A stretch of 64,000 bases of DNA from Streptomyces regalis (GCF_001509475.1 NZ_LLZG01000254.1:1-64000); one strand, 5' to 3'; shown: positions 53,001 to 61,344, counted from the first letter of the stretch. A program made the numbers and translations. Notes: a model not told the origin generated them from the letters alone.

Positions 53001-53711
53001 GAGCACCCGCAGTCGGCTGCCCGGGTCACGCGCGGCGAGCAGAAGGTCGAGGAAGCGGTCACGCTCGGCGCGCTCGCGGCAGAGGGTGAAGACCTCCTCG
53101 AACTGATCGACCACCACCCAGCTCTCCGGTTCGTCGGCCTCGGGCGTCAGCAGATGGCCGTAGGTGGTGGCGGGCCGGGCTCCCGGAGTGAGGATCCGAA
53201 GGACCGCCGTACGCCCCTGCTCCGCGATCTTCTCCCGCAGCAGGGGAATCAGACCGGCCCGCAGCAGGGAGGATTTGCCGCTGCCGGACGCCCCGAACAC
53301 CACGGCGAACGGGGACCCGGACCCCAGCTCGCTCAGCTCGTCGATCAGCCGGTCCCGGCCGAAGAACAGCTCACGGTCGTCCGGCTCGAAACGCGCGAGG
53401 CCACGGTAGGGAGGGGCGGCGTCGGCATCCTCCTGCCTCTCCTCCCCGGCCAGCGCCTCGGCCTCCGCCCACCGTGCCTCCCAGGGAACGGGGTCGGCGC
53501 CGCATGCCTGGACGTACGCCTGGAGCACGGCCAGCGACGGCAGCCGCTCGCCGCTCGCCGCTTTCGCCAGGGTCGTCACCGAGAAGCCGGCCTTCTTCGC
53601 CATGGCCCGGTACGACACGCCACCCGCCGAGCGGCGCAGCTCCCGAAGATCGTGGGCGAGTCGCTGCACGGGACCGGTCGCCGGGTCGACCGGTAGTTCG
53701 GGGCGCCCCAT
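49980..53711 (-). CDS. HTH-NTPase (nSTAND1-type)-WD40 repeat protein
   Basis: A 1243-residue multidomain protein. Residues 15-80: XRE-type helix-turn-helix (SYRAMAKKAGFSVTTLAKAA). Residues 110-450: STAND NTPase with conserved lead-in YRGLARFEPDDRELFFGRD, Walker A GASGSGKSSLL (140-150), Walker B WVVVDQFEEVF (198-208), and RSDFYARC and LPMLSHALLETW further on. Around 515-540: one membrane span (ASLCAVLAVALVVGLTAVRL). Residues 600-1220: degenerate WD40 repeats forming one or two propellers (LAFSPDGSTLAVGG, VQLWDISTQQ). Such proteins act as NTP-driven switches or sensors, and relatives occur in anti-phage conflict systems, but in Streptomyces many have unknown roles. No effector or protease gene lies beside it. 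Confidence 0.88.
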   Translation of the reverse strand: MGRPELPVDPATGPVQRLAHDLRELRRSAGGVSYRAMAKKAGFSVTTLAKAASGERLPSLAVLQAYVQACGADPVPWEARWAEAEALAGEERQEDADAAPPYRGLARFEPDDRELFFGRDRLIDELSELGSGSPFAVVFGASGSGKSSLLRAGLIPLLREKIAEQGRTAVLRILTPGARPATTYGHLLTPEADEPESWVVVDQFEEVFTLCRERAERDRFLDLLLAARDPGSRLRVLIAVRSDFYARCAEHPRLAEALHASGLLVRPMTADELREAVVGPAQAAGLIVERTLTARIVEDVLDEPGGLPMLSHALLETWRRRKGRMLTLAAYEAAGGVRGAIAASAEEAYGELSPAQAHAARHLLLRMVEPGQGNADTRRPLSWEEMAGWEDPEVRAVVGRLAQARLLTTDDDGVQLAHEALITCWPRLREWIDADRERLRHHRQLTDAARTWLEHDRDPGTLYRGTRLARAEELFAGEDRGYDGLTSEESAFLITAAEQRAAEERAATRARRRSRTLTASLCAVLAVALVVGLTAVRLRQDSEKQTTDTAARRVAAVADALRTTDPRTAMLLGVAAWRISPLPESRRALLGALAQPELDNFTDPAPGDTPERYLDVSGRTLLSISDGTWRTWDVGTHRRITSGPVPHGAVLAAAPGGRVLVIQTADRTQRLWDTRTRRWIGDLLPFRDTVRFGASGRNYLVRRPDDDRAGLYSVTDGHLVFRTPSAGRGELTHAAADDDRLLAVCPRGRAPQVWDTSARSVRSGAWTSARGVCGDDTDTLLGLTGGRLLALAGDRVRVWDTTSGRELADVAHPGALSAVVSADGSFLATGGGQEIRVWRLSQGGAPVFRHSLDNESLSGLAWDSSRPLLRYLEGGTVHTLDLTTTLTRTWRKSPLTGVRLSPDGRTLATAEPIGDRYVFRLRSTRDGRLLRTLPDPSHPVFRTGIPTVPADVTKPLLSFSPDGGVFAYGVSAAGWDTVPQRLTVWDVAAGRAKTTVDLATASAMPPDAIALGPGGRTLLTARLTDDGYFNETWDTTQRRRASLLPGPAGRHLAVSRDGGLLVTDNRVVRAGRSHAHDLVQHDDIAAIAFAPDGSGLAAGDGTGRVALWDGALRHRAGILRNVFLAPVDPSSDSAETITALAFSPDGSTLAVGGDAGTVQLWDISTQQPLGPSLPTSGESVDTLAFSPDSTMLYAGGEHVPLQRYVVDPDRAVSLVCSRAGNAELTRAQWRTYVPDRPYRRVCP

Positions 53712-53742
53712 GGCGAAGCCTCTTTCGCATACAAGAAGAACA

Positions 53743-53754
53743 TGCTGATCAGCA
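53743..53754. promoter_or_regulatory. 12-bp palindrome upstream of the STAND gene
   Basis: TGCTGATCAGCA is a perfect palindrome 32 bp upstream of the start of the HTH-NTPase-WD40 gene. Its position suggests an autoregulatory site for the protein's own helix-turn-helix, which is inference only. Confidence 0.35.
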
Positions 53755-53941
53755 GCACAAGGTACTTTTCGTCCTCCTCGGGCGAGAACCCTTTCCGACT
53801 GTGATGTTCGCCGGAGAAGTTGTTCGTACCAGCGGTGCTGAGTTTGTTTTCCCTGATGAGAGGAGGGATGGCTGACAATTCCTGGGTTGCCGGGCCCGGT
53901 CCCGCCTCGGCGCTCTCATTGCCGAGCGATCACCTGACAAC

Positions 53942-54015
53942 CAGGAGGCCCACCAGGCCGAGGCCCTGCGCGAGCAGGTCGCCGAGGTCCTGGCCCCGCT
54001 CGGCCTCATCACCGC
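53942..54015 (+). mobile_element. Possible reverse transcriptase/maturase scrap
   Basis: A short plus-strand run reads AHQAEALREQVAEVLAPLGL followed by I, similar to the thumb-proximal segment of group II intron reverse transcriptases (A-E-A-L-R-E-E-V-A-x-V-L-A-P-M-G-L-R-L-S). Similarity ends after about 22 residues. It is too short to be sure. The remaining bases between the STAND gene and the histidine kinase hold nothing else recognisable. Confidence 0.25.
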
Positions 54016-54148
54016 ACCCGAACCGCTCGGCCGCCTCCAGCCTCAAAAACGCCTAGACCGAGCTGAGCGGCATGAACGGCGCACACGACGGCGTTCGACC
54101 CAGCCATGCCCCCCGAGCCTGCGTCACGTCAATCAGGCCGCCGACACG

Positions 54149-55390
54149 TCACGCCCTGGCTGATGAGGCCGTCGGCAGCACCGCCGTGACCTCCCACCCC
54201 TGGGCCGTGAGGCGGGGACCGGTGCGCAGTTCGCCGCCGAGTGCGGTGACGCGTTCGGTGAGGCCGACGAGACCGAAGCCGCCGCCCCGCGCGGCCTGCG
54301 GGAGCCAGGTGCCGCCGCGGCCGTCGTCGCGCACGGTCACCGTCAGCACGCGGCCGTCGTGGACCAGCTCCACAGTGACCTCGGTGGCGTCGGCGGCGTG
54401 GCGGCGCACGTTGGTCAGGGCTTCCTGGACGACACGGTATGCGGCTGCCTGTACCTCGGGCGGGAGGTCGTCGGGTACGGCGGGATCACGGTGCACAACG
54501 ACTTTCGGGCCGACGGGACCGCCGAAGCCCTCGACCAGGCCCAGGAGCGCCGCCAGATCACCGAGCGGACGGCTCGCGCTGCCGGCTGTGGCGCTGTCGT
54601 CCGGCGCCTCGCGCAATAGGCCGACGGTGCGCCGCATGGAGGCCAGGGCCTCGGTTGCGGAAGTTTCGATGTTCCGCAGCACGGGGCGCAGTTGGTCCGG
54701 GTCGGTGGTCATCATCTGGGCCACCTGCGCCTGGACCAGGACCCCGGTGACGTGATGGGCGACGAAGTCGTGCAGGTCGGCGGCCATCGCCAGGCGTTCA
54801 CTGCGGCGGGTCCTGTTGACCATCACGCGGCGGCGGTGATCGAGGAAGCGCAGGTAGCCGCCCAGTCCGACGGTCACCATGACCGGAAACAGGAGCGCCG
54901 GCCCGAATCCTCCGGCTCCGGTGGAGTCCGTGGGAAGCCTGGCGGGCAGGGCGACGACGGCCACGCCGCACAGCCCCCCGCACGCCGCCGCCCACCACCC
55001 GGGACAGGAACGGACCGCAACCAGCAACAGGCACAGCAGGCACGCCACTTCCCCCAGGCCGAACGCCATCTGCCAGTCGGCCAGGACAGCGACCACCGTC
55101 AACGCAACCGAGGCCCCGGCGGGTACGGCGATGCGCAGCGCAGGACTGGCCCACGCAGGCCGCCTGGCGGCGGGCCAGAGCACCGCGGCCAGGCAGAGCG
55201 GTAGCACTGCGGCGGGCTGCAGCCACGGTGTCACGCCGTATCCACCCGGCCTGTCCAATGCCGCGAGGCCCGCTTCCAGCAGGTCCGTGCCGGCCGCGAG
55301 GATCATCAGGGCCACGCCGACCGCGTGCAGCCTTCCGAGCCGACGGACGTGCGGCGCGTCCGGTCGGTCGATCAGGTGCCAGGAGTTCAC
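54149..55390 (-). CDS. Orphan NarL-type sensor histidine kinase
   Basis: A 413-residue membrane kinase. Residues 20-180 contain about five hydrophobic spans (VGVALMILAAGTDLLEAGLA, LQPAAVLPLCLAAVLW and others). The dimerisation/phosphoacceptor segment is RLAMAADLHDFVAHHVTGVL, with the His of the HisKA_3 family, and the ATPase has AYRVVQEALTNVRRHA, VTVRDDGRGG and GGGFGLVGLTERV. These kinases normally lie next to a NarL-type regulator, but none is adjacent here; the flanks are noncoding. The start is taken at GTG 55390, without a strong ribosome binding site. The signal sensed is unknown. Confidence 0.87.
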   Translation of the reverse strand: MNSWHLIDRPDAPHVRRLGRLHAVGVALMILAAGTDLLEAGLAALDRPGGYGVTPWLQPAAVLPLCLAAVLWPAARRPAWASPALRIAVPAGASVALTVVAVLADWQMAFGLGEVACLLCLLLVAVRSCPGWWAAACGGLCGVAVVALPARLPTDSTGAGGFGPALLFPVMVTVGLGGYLRFLDHRRRVMVNRTRRSERLAMAADLHDFVAHHVTGVLVQAQVAQMMTTDPDQLRPVLRNIETSATEALASMRRTVGLLREAPDDSATAGSASRPLGDLAALLGLVEGFGGPVGPKVVVHRDPAVPDDLPPEVQAAAYRVVQEALTNVRRHAADATEVTVELVHDGRVLTVTVRDDGRGGTWLPQAARGGGFGLVGLTERVTALGGELRTGPRLTAQGWEVTAVLPTASSARA

Positions 55391-55802
55391 GGCGCCACAG
55401 TAAACACCCCGCGGCCCGGCCGGATCGGCCGAACGGCCATCACCGCCCAAGCGGGGGACGCCGTAACTGTGGCCGAATGACCGATGCGTGAGCGGGATCC
55501 CGCGAGGAAGGTGGGCGATGTCCGCCTCAGCCCTGTCCGGTACTGGCTGTCCCAGCCGTCGCTTCCGCCACCGTGACCCGCACGGTCGGCTGTCGGCCGC
55601 CACAGCCTCATCCACCCCCACAAGCACGCGTCCGCCACCCGGGCCGCCGTGACCTGGACCTCGGTCCGCACCCGCTGCGGGGCACCATGACGGACGACGG
55701 ACGCCCCGGCGCGCCCAGGGCGCGGGCACCGGCCATGGTTCGTTGACGGAGCAAGCCGAAGTGCCGGGCCCGCCCAGCACTTCGGCTGCCATCCCGTGGT
55801 GC
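55391..55802. other. Intergenic stretch without a gene
   Basis: This 412-bp stretch lies between the histidine kinase start and the stop of the DUF6807 gene. Open frames here are shadow-like. It may contain the kinase promoter and the place of a lost response regulator gene; neither can be identified by eye. Confidence 0.4.
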
Positions 55803-56741
55803 TCATGCGGATTCCCCGGCAGCGGTGATCGCGTCGGAACGCGCGAGCGTCTCGCGCACCGCGTCCGCGAGTGCGGGAGCCGCGCTCGCCTCGGCGTCAG
55901 CGATACCCACCCCATAACGGAATCGCACGGTCGCGCCGTCCTCGATGGCCAGTTCCTCGCTGAAGAACGGTGCCGGGTTGAGACAGGCGAACTCCTCTGA
56001 TCGGGCGAACCACTGCGGCGGGTGACTCGGGTTGGCCGCGTCGTCGACCATGAGCACGAGCGACTGCGCGTCCGTCTCGTCGTGGCGGCCCGCGAAGCCC
56101 ATCCACTCCATGCGCCGCCCGCGGACCTCGTCACCGCCCAGGCCTTCCTCGGTCACGAACTGCCCGCCGGTGAACGACCGAGGGCCCCGCCAGAACAGGC
56201 CGCCGTAGCCGGCGTTCTCCCGTCCCTTGGTGGTCGGCGATCCCATGGCGACGTCCGTTCCGGAGACGTTCGTCATCCGCGTCTCGAACGTCAACGCCCA
56301 GGCGTGCGGGGAGATCAGGCTCGCTCGCAGTGTCCTGCGTTCGGTGAAGAACAACGCGCCGGACTGGGTGGTCCAGTCCAGGTCGTGGGCGAACGTCGCC
56401 GTCCCGTCGGCCCTGTCCAGGTCGACGACCCGGCGGTGCGCCTGGGTTCCGTTGTTCTCCAGCTGGACGTAGAAGCGTCCGTGGATGTACGTGGGACCGC
56501 CCCAGAAGTTCTCCTCGCCGACGTGGGGCAGGGACCATGCGATGCCCTTGTGCCACACGTGGTCGTGAGGACGGAACAGGCTGACCACCTTGCCGGCCCG
56601 GGTGCGCAGGGGGTGGATGTAGGGCTTGGGCGATTCCAGTTGGACGGTGTCCGGCTGGTACACGTAGCGGAACAACTCGGTGCCGCCGTCGCGGACGGTG
56701 ACCGAGGTACCGAGGTCGTGGCGGATCTCAAGAGCGTTCAT
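55803..56741 (-). CDS. DUF6807 (PmoA-like) family protein
   Basis: A 312-residue protein. Typical DUF6807/PmoA features: YVYQPDTVQLESPKPYIHPL near the N-terminus, then FRPHDHVWHKGIAWSLPHVG (conserved H-D-H-x-x-H-x-G), ENAGYGGLFWRGPRSF and WMGFAGRHDE. These beta-rich proteins are almost always encoded next to Gfo/Idh/MocA oxidoreductases and sugar importers, and are thought to act on sugars or sugar acids; no activity is firmly established. Its ATG overlaps the oxidoreductase stop (ATGA). I started at MNALEIRHD because of this coupling. Confidence 0.85.
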   Translation of the reverse strand: MNALEIRHDLGTSVTVRDGGTELFRYVYQPDTVQLESPKPYIHPLRTRAGKVVSLFRPHDHVWHKGIAWSLPHVGEENFWGGPTYIHGRFYVQLENNGTQAHRRVVDLDRADGTATFAHDLDWTTQSGALFFTERRTLRASLISPHAWALTFETRMTNVSGTDVAMGSPTTKGRENAGYGGLFWRGPRSFTGGQFVTEEGLGGDEVRGRRMEWMGFAGRHDETDAQSLVLMVDDAANPSHPPQWFARSEEFACLNPAPFFSEELAIEDGATVRFRYGVGIADAEASAAPALADAVRETLARSDAITAAGESA

Positions 56742-57853
56742 ACGAGGGCCTCCTTGACCGGTTCCCACGGCACGGCGCCGCCGTCCATACTGACCGCGAA
56801 CGGGTCGTCGTCGGTCAGTTCGCCCGCGGCGACGGGGACACCGCGGAAGGCGGAGGCGTACGTCGCCGCCGCGAACTCCAGCGTGCGGCGCGCGTCTTGC
56901 AGACAGACGCCGGGTTCCTTTCCGGTCTCCCAGGCGTCGAACACGGCCTCGATCTGGAGCCTGTGGCCGCTCGTGACGTCCGGCTCGTCACCGTCGGTCC
57001 AGAGGTCCGAGAGATCCTCGCGGCCGGGGGCCGGCGTGAACCGCCAGTGTTCCTCGCGGTAGCCGTAGAGGTGTTCGAGTTCGACCGTGGCGTGTTCGAA
57101 GTCGAAGCGCAGACGCGAGGTCTCCCGGGGGGACAGCAGGGAGTTGACCACCGTGGCGAGGGCCCCGTTGTCGAACCGGACGGCGGCGATCGAGACGTCC
57201 TCGGTGTCCGTGGGCCGGGCCTGGCGCTCGGCGAGTGCGGTGATCTGGGACCAGGGGCCGAGGACCGACAGCATGAGGTCGAACTGGTGGATGCCGTGTC
57301 CCATCGTGGGGCCGCCGCCCTCGACGTCCCAGCGCCCCCGCCACGGCACCTCGAAGTATGCGTCGGGCCGGTACCAGAGGGTCTCGCAGGTGGCGACCAG
57401 TGGCCGGCCCAGTGCGCCGGAGCCGGCCAGCCGGCGCAGGCGTACCGCCGCCGCGCCGTAGCGGTGCTGGAAGACGGTCAGGACCTTGGAGCCGGTCTCT
57501 TCCTGCACCGTGGCCAGTTGGTCCATCTCGCGCAGGCTCAGTGCCGTCGGCTTCTCCACCAAGGCGGTGACGCCGGCCCGCATCACCGTGGTTGCCAGCG
57601 GTACGTGGGTCTGCGGGGGCGTACAGATGTGTACGAGATCGAGGTCTTCGCTCTCCAGCAGAGCCTGCGGGTCGTTGAAGACGTGCGGCACGGAGAATCG
57701 GTCGGCGAACTCGGCGGCACGGGTGGGGTCGAGGTCGGCGACGGCGACCAGCCGGGCGCGTTCGGAGAGTTCGGTGAGGGCTTCGGCATGAGCGTGGGCG
57801 ATACCGCCGGTGCCGATGATGGCCACGCGGTACGGCGGCCGGGGGCTGGGCAT
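56738..57853 (-). CDS. Gfo/Idh/MocA-family oxidoreductase
   Basis: A 371-residue NAD(P)-dependent sugar or cyclitol dehydrogenase. The N-terminal Rossmann fold reads YRVAIIGTGGIAHAHAEALT with VAVADLDPTRA, then HICTPPQTHVPLA and the EKP motif ALVEKPTALSLREMDQLA. The C-terminal alpha/beta domain has GGGPTMGHGIHQFDLMLSVL, where Gly-x-x-x-x-His supplies the usual catalytic residue. ATG 57853 follows AAGAGAGAG; the longer frame adds no family sequence. It is coupled to the DUF6807 gene and lies behind the sugar importer, so it probably oxidises the imported sugar or a derivative. Confidence 0.9.
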   Translation of the reverse strand: MPSPRPPYRVAIIGTGGIAHAHAEALTELSERARLVAVADLDPTRAAEFADRFSVPHVFNDPQALLESEDLDLVHICTPPQTHVPLATTVMRAGVTALVEKPTALSLREMDQLATVQEETGSKVLTVFQHRYGAAAVRLRRLAGSGALGRPLVATCETLWYRPDAYFEVPWRGRWDVEGGGPTMGHGIHQFDLMLSVLGPWSQITALAERQARPTDTEDVSIAAVRFDNGALATVVNSLLSPRETSRLRFDFEHATVELEHLYGYREEHWRFTPAPGREDLSDLWTDGDEPDVTSGHRLQIEAVFDAWETGKEPGVCLQDARRTLEFAAATYASAFRGVPVAAGELTDDDPFAVSMDGGAVPWEPVKEALV

Positions 57854-57901
57854 GGGTGTTTTCTCTCTCTTGGTTTCCTGACCCACTTCTCGTGGGGGCT
57901 C

Positions 57902-57934
57902 CCGGGGGCCGTGGGCAGCGGCGACGGCCCCCGG
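57902..57934 (-). terminator. Perfect 10-bp GC stem-loop after the binding-protein gene
   Basis: CCGGGGGCCG (57902-57911) and CGGCCCCCGG (57925-57934) pair exactly. The hairpin sits 8 bp after the solute-binding-protein stop and before the oxidoreductase start. In sugar operons such hairpins attenuate downstream genes and stabilise the binding-protein mRNA, so it may be a partial terminator. Confidence 0.65.
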
Positions 57935-57941
57935 AAGGAGG

Positions 57942-59246
57942 TCACTTGGCCGCGTCGATCTCGCCCTGGAGTTCCTTGATGAAGGCCTTCGCGGCGGCGT
58001 CGGGCGAGGTCTTCTTGAAGTAGACCTCCTGGCTGTAGCGCTGCAGCTCCGGCTCGATGCCGCTTCCGCCGTTGGGGGTCACGACCGGCGACTCACCCGG
58101 GGTCACCGCGTTCATGTAGTCGGCCGCTGCCTTGTCGGTCCCGGCCAGAGTCGGCTGCAGGTGCTTCAGCATCTCCTTGTTGGCGGGGATTCCGCGCTCC
58201 GTCTTGAGGATGTCGGCGGCCTTCTGGTCGTTGAGCACGAAGTTGACGAACGCGGCTGCCTCGGCCGGGTGCTTGCTCTGGCTGGAGACCGCCCAGTACA
58301 TCGAGGGCTTGAAGAAGTTCGCCTTGGTGTTGCCGACGCGGGGCATCTGCAGCAGTTGCACCTGGGCGCCCGTGGCCTGCTGGATTGCGGTGATCTGGGT
58401 GTTGTACACCCCCATCATGGCCGCCTTGCCGGTGGCGAAGCTGCCGGCGGTGACACCCGCGGTCAGGTCTTCGACCATCGTCGACGCCTTGACGCTGGCC
58501 CCCGAGGAGGTCAGGTCCAGACCGTACTTCCACATCCCGGCGAGCGTCTCGGGCTTCAGCGAGACGTTGCCGTCCTTGTCGAAGAGGTTCTCACCGTGCT
58601 GACGAGCCCAGTACTTGACATCGCCGGCGGAGAAGCCGGGGGCGCCGGCCGCACCATGGATCTTGCCGCCACTCTTGTCCGTCAGCTCCTTCCCGATCTT
58701 GGCGTAGTCGTCCCACGTCCATGTCTTGTCGTCGGGAACCTTCACGCCGTACTTCTTGAACAGGTCGGTGTTCACGAGGATGGACAGGACGCCGACGCCG
58801 ACGGGAAGCGCGTACTGCGTTCCATCGACCTGCCCGGTGGCCAGGGCCTGGTCGTCGAACTGCGAGGTGCTGAGGAGCTTCTTGGCCTTGCCGAGGTCGT
58901 ACAGCGCTCCGCGGTCGGCGTACGACGCGAGATACAGCTCGTCCATCTGGACGACGTCGGGGGAGTCCTTGGCCGCGGTCGTCGTGGCGAGCGCGTCCCA
59001 GTAGCCGTTCCAGTCCTTGTACTGGCCCTTGACCTTGATGTTGGGGTACTTCTTCTCGAACGCCGCGATGACCTCGTCAGTGAGCTGAGCGCGGGCGTCC
59101 GCTCCCCACCAGGTGGCGCGGATGGTGACCGGCTTGTCGCTGAGGTCGGGAGCGGATCCGGTGCTGCTGCCGGAGCAGGCGGTCAGCGCGAGCGAGAGTG
59201 AGGCGACCGCTCCGATCGCGACGCGTCTGAAGGGGCTGGCTTTCAT
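57942..59246 (-). CDS. Sugar ABC transporter solute-binding lipoprotein
   Basis: A 434-residue CUT1 binding protein. Signal peptide FRRVAIGAVASLSLALTACS with lipobox LTAC. The mature part opens PVTIRATWWGADARAQLTDE and contains FEKKYPNIKVKGQYKDWNGY, SPDVVQMDELYLASYADRGA, TWTWDDYAKIGKELTDKSGG and AAAFVNFVLNDQKAADILKT, the classic family 1 pattern. It delivers a sugar to the two permeases encoded just upstream. The operon is divergent from a LacI gene with two operators between them. Confidence 0.93.
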   Translation of the reverse strand: MKASPFRRVAIGAVASLSLALTACSGSSTGSAPDLSDKPVTIRATWWGADARAQLTDEVIAAFEKKYPNIKVKGQYKDWNGYWDALATTTAAKDSPDVVQMDELYLASYADRGALYDLGKAKKLLSTSQFDDQALATGQVDGTQYALPVGVGVLSILVNTDLFKKYGVKVPDDKTWTWDDYAKIGKELTDKSGGKIHGAAGAPGFSAGDVKYWARQHGENLFDKDGNVSLKPETLAGMWKYGLDLTSSGASVKASTMVEDLTAGVTAGSFATGKAAMMGVYNTQITAIQQATGAQVQLLQMPRVGNTKANFFKPSMYWAVSSQSKHPAEAAAFVNFVLNDQKAADILKTERGIPANKEMLKHLQPTLAGTDKAAADYMNAVTPGESPVVTPNGGSGIEPELQRYSQEVYFKKTSPDAAAKAFIKELQGEIDAAK

Positions 59247-59348
59247 GTGCTTCTCCTGTGCCTGATGGGTGGGTCAGGTTGATGGCTGCGGTGTTCCCGA
59301 GTGGTCATGACTCGGTCGCCTCCGCATGTCCGGCAGTAGCCCCCGCAG

Positions 59349-60245
59349 TCACTTGCCGCCGGTGGTCGCGATGCCTCGCAGCAGGAAGCGCTGTCCAGCG
59401 AGGAAGACGAGGAAGACGGGTACGAGCGACACGACACTCATGGCGAACACCGAGCCCCAGTCCGTCGCGGTCTGCTGGTCGACGAAGGTGCGCAGCGCGA
59501 GAGGTGTGGTGTACATGTCCGGGTCGGTCAGATAAATGAGCTGGGTGTAGAAGTCGTTCCAGGTCCAGATGAAGGTGAAGATCGCGGTGGTCGCCAGCGC
59601 CGGGACCATTAGCGGGAGGATGAGGGAGAAGAAGATCCGCGCGTGCCCGGCTCCGTCGATCCGTGCGGCCTCGTCGATCTCGCGCGGGATGCCCCGGATG
59701 AACTGCACCATCAGGAAGATGAAGAAGGCGTCGGTCGCCAGGAACTTCGGCACGATCAGGGGCAGGAACGTGTTGACCCAGCCGAGCTCCGAGAACAGGA
59801 CGTACTGCGGCACGATGATCACGTGGATCGGCAGCATGATGGTGACGAGCATGACGGCGAACCAGACGCGCTTCGCCCGGAATTCCAGCCTCGCGAACGC
59901 GTATGCGGCCAGGGAACAGGCGAGGAGGTTCCCGAGGATCGCGCCGGTCACGACGATTGCTGAGTTGATCATGTAGTGGCTGAACGGTTGGGAGAAGGCG
60001 TTCCAGCCGTTGCTGTAGTTCTCGAAGTGCGGGTGTGTCAGGGCGAGTCCCGCGCTGCGGAAGATCTGGTTGTTGGGCCGCAGCGAGCTGACCACCATCC
60101 ACAGGACGGGGTAGAGCATCGTCAGGGCGCAGAGAGCCAGCAGGCAGTGTTTGAGAGGGGCGCGCACCGCGCGTCTGATCCGGCGTATCGCGTGGGGGTG
60201 GGGGGCGGGCAGCGCGGGGGGTACGGCTGTGGTGCGGTCAGTCAT
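59349..60245 (-). CDS. Sugar ABC transporter permease, MalG type
   Basis: A 298-residue membrane protein with six spans (first LKHCLLALCALTMLYPVLWM) and the EAA loop REIDEAARIDGAGHARIFFS. ATG 60245 overlaps the stop of the MalF-type gene by 8 bp. It ends LAGQRFLLRGIATTGGK, typical for the family. Part of the second importer; no ATPase gene accompanies it. Confidence 0.93.
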   Translation of the reverse strand: MTDRTTAVPPALPAPHPHAIRRIRRAVRAPLKHCLLALCALTMLYPVLWMVVSSLRPNNQIFRSAGLALTHPHFENYSNGWNAFSQPFSHYMINSAIVVTGAILGNLLACSLAAYAFARLEFRAKRVWFAVMLVTIMLPIHVIIVPQYVLFSELGWVNTFLPLIVPKFLATDAFFIFLMVQFIRGIPREIDEAARIDGAGHARIFFSLILPLMVPALATTAIFTFIWTWNDFYTQLIYLTDPDMYTTPLALRTFVDQQTATDWGSVFAMSVVSLVPVFLVFLAGQRFLLRGIATTGGK

Positions 60246-61158
60246 CGTAGAACACCCAGTACTTTGAGGCCCAGAAGTTGACGGCGGTGAAGGCCGCGAC
60301 GATGAGGAGCAGGACCCACGCGAGCGCGGACGCGTATCCCATGTCGAAGTGGCCGAACCCGCGCTGGTACAGGTACAGCGAGAAGAAGAGGGTGGAGTCG
60401 GCGGGGCCTCCGGTGCCACCGGAGACCACGAAGGCCTGGGTGAAGGTCTGGAAGGCGTGGATGATCTGCAGCACCAGGTTGAAGAAGATGATGGGTGTCA
60501 GCAGCGGAATGGTGATGCTGCGGAACTGGCGCCAGCGCTTCGCGCCGTCGACGGAGGCCGCCTCGTAGAGGGAGGTCGGAATCTGCCGCAGCCCGGCGAG
60601 GAAGATCACCATGGGGGAGCCGAAGGTCCAGACGTTCAGGACGACGAGGGTCGACAGCGCCGTTCCCGGCTCCGAGATCCAGCCCTGCCCCTGGACACCG
60701 ACGAGGGCCAGGGCCTCGTTGACAAGGCCGTTGGTCCCGAACATCGCGCGCCACAGCACGGCGATCGCCACGCTGCCGCCGATCAGGGACGGCAGATAGA
60801 AGACGGAGCGGTAGAAGGCAAGACCCCGTACTCCCTTGTCCAGCACCAGGGCGAGCCCGAGGGCCATCGCCAGCTGCAGCGGGACGGAGACGAGGACGTA
60901 GCTGAACGTAACTTCGAGCGACTTGTGCAGACGCTCGTCATCGAGCATGCGCGTCCAGTTCTCGACTCCGTTGAACTGCGGCGGCTGCAACAGGTTGTAC
61001 TTGGTGAAGCTGAGGTAGAGCGAGGCCAGCATCGGGCCGAGAGTGATCCCGAAGAGCCCGACGAACCATGGCAGTAGGAAGAAGAACGCCGCCTTGTTCT
61101 GCTGTCGCGCGCCCTTTTGGGACCCGCGCAGCCGGCGTAGTTCGTTGATGGAGCTCAC
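60238..61158 (-). CDS. Sugar ABC transporter permease, MalF type
   Basis: A 306-residue membrane protein. GTG 61158 was chosen because AAGGGAG lies 7 bases before the CAGTGCC spacer and because longer frames would run through the LacI operators. Spans include AAFFFLLPWFVGLFGITLGP; the EAA loop is TSLYEAASVDGAKRWRQFRS. First gene of the operon permease-permease-binding protein-oxidoreductase-DUF6807. Confidence 0.92.
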   Translation of the reverse strand: MSSINELRRLRGSQKGARQQNKAAFFFLLPWFVGLFGITLGPMLASLYLSFTKYNLLQPPQFNGVENWTRMLDDERLHKSLEVTFSYVLVSVPLQLAMALGLALVLDKGVRGLAFYRSVFYLPSLIGGSVAIAVLWRAMFGTNGLVNEALALVGVQGQGWISEPGTALSTLVVLNVWTFGSPMVIFLAGLRQIPTSLYEAASVDGAKRWRQFRSITIPLLTPIIFFNLVLQIIHAFQTFTQAFVVSGGTGGPADSTLFFSLYLYQRGFGHFDMGYASALAWVLLLIVAAFTAVNFWASKYWVFYDD

Positions 61159-61231
61159 GGCACTGCTCCCTTGAGCGGCGGCATCGGAAACACAGTGGTG
61201 CGGGCCCGTCCCGGACCCCGCGTCACCCGAA

Positions 61232-61281
61232 AAGTGATCGTTCACTTTGTGGGTTGCGAGGACCATAGTGAACGATCACTT
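61232..61281. promoter_or_regulatory. Two LacI-type operators in the divergent promoter region
   Basis: AAGTGATCGTTCACTT (61232-61247) and TAGTGAACGATCACTT (61266-61281) both contain the palindromic arms AGTGA/TCACT around a 4-base centre; the two centres are reverse complements of each other. The centre-to-centre distance is 34 bp. They lie between the permease operon and the LacI gene, so one repressor could control both directions. Confidence 0.85.
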
Positions 61282-61344
61282 TTTACGTCAAGAGTGTGTA
61301 GTCTCTGACTTCACCGAACGTTGGCGGAAGGGTGGGGGAAGCGG

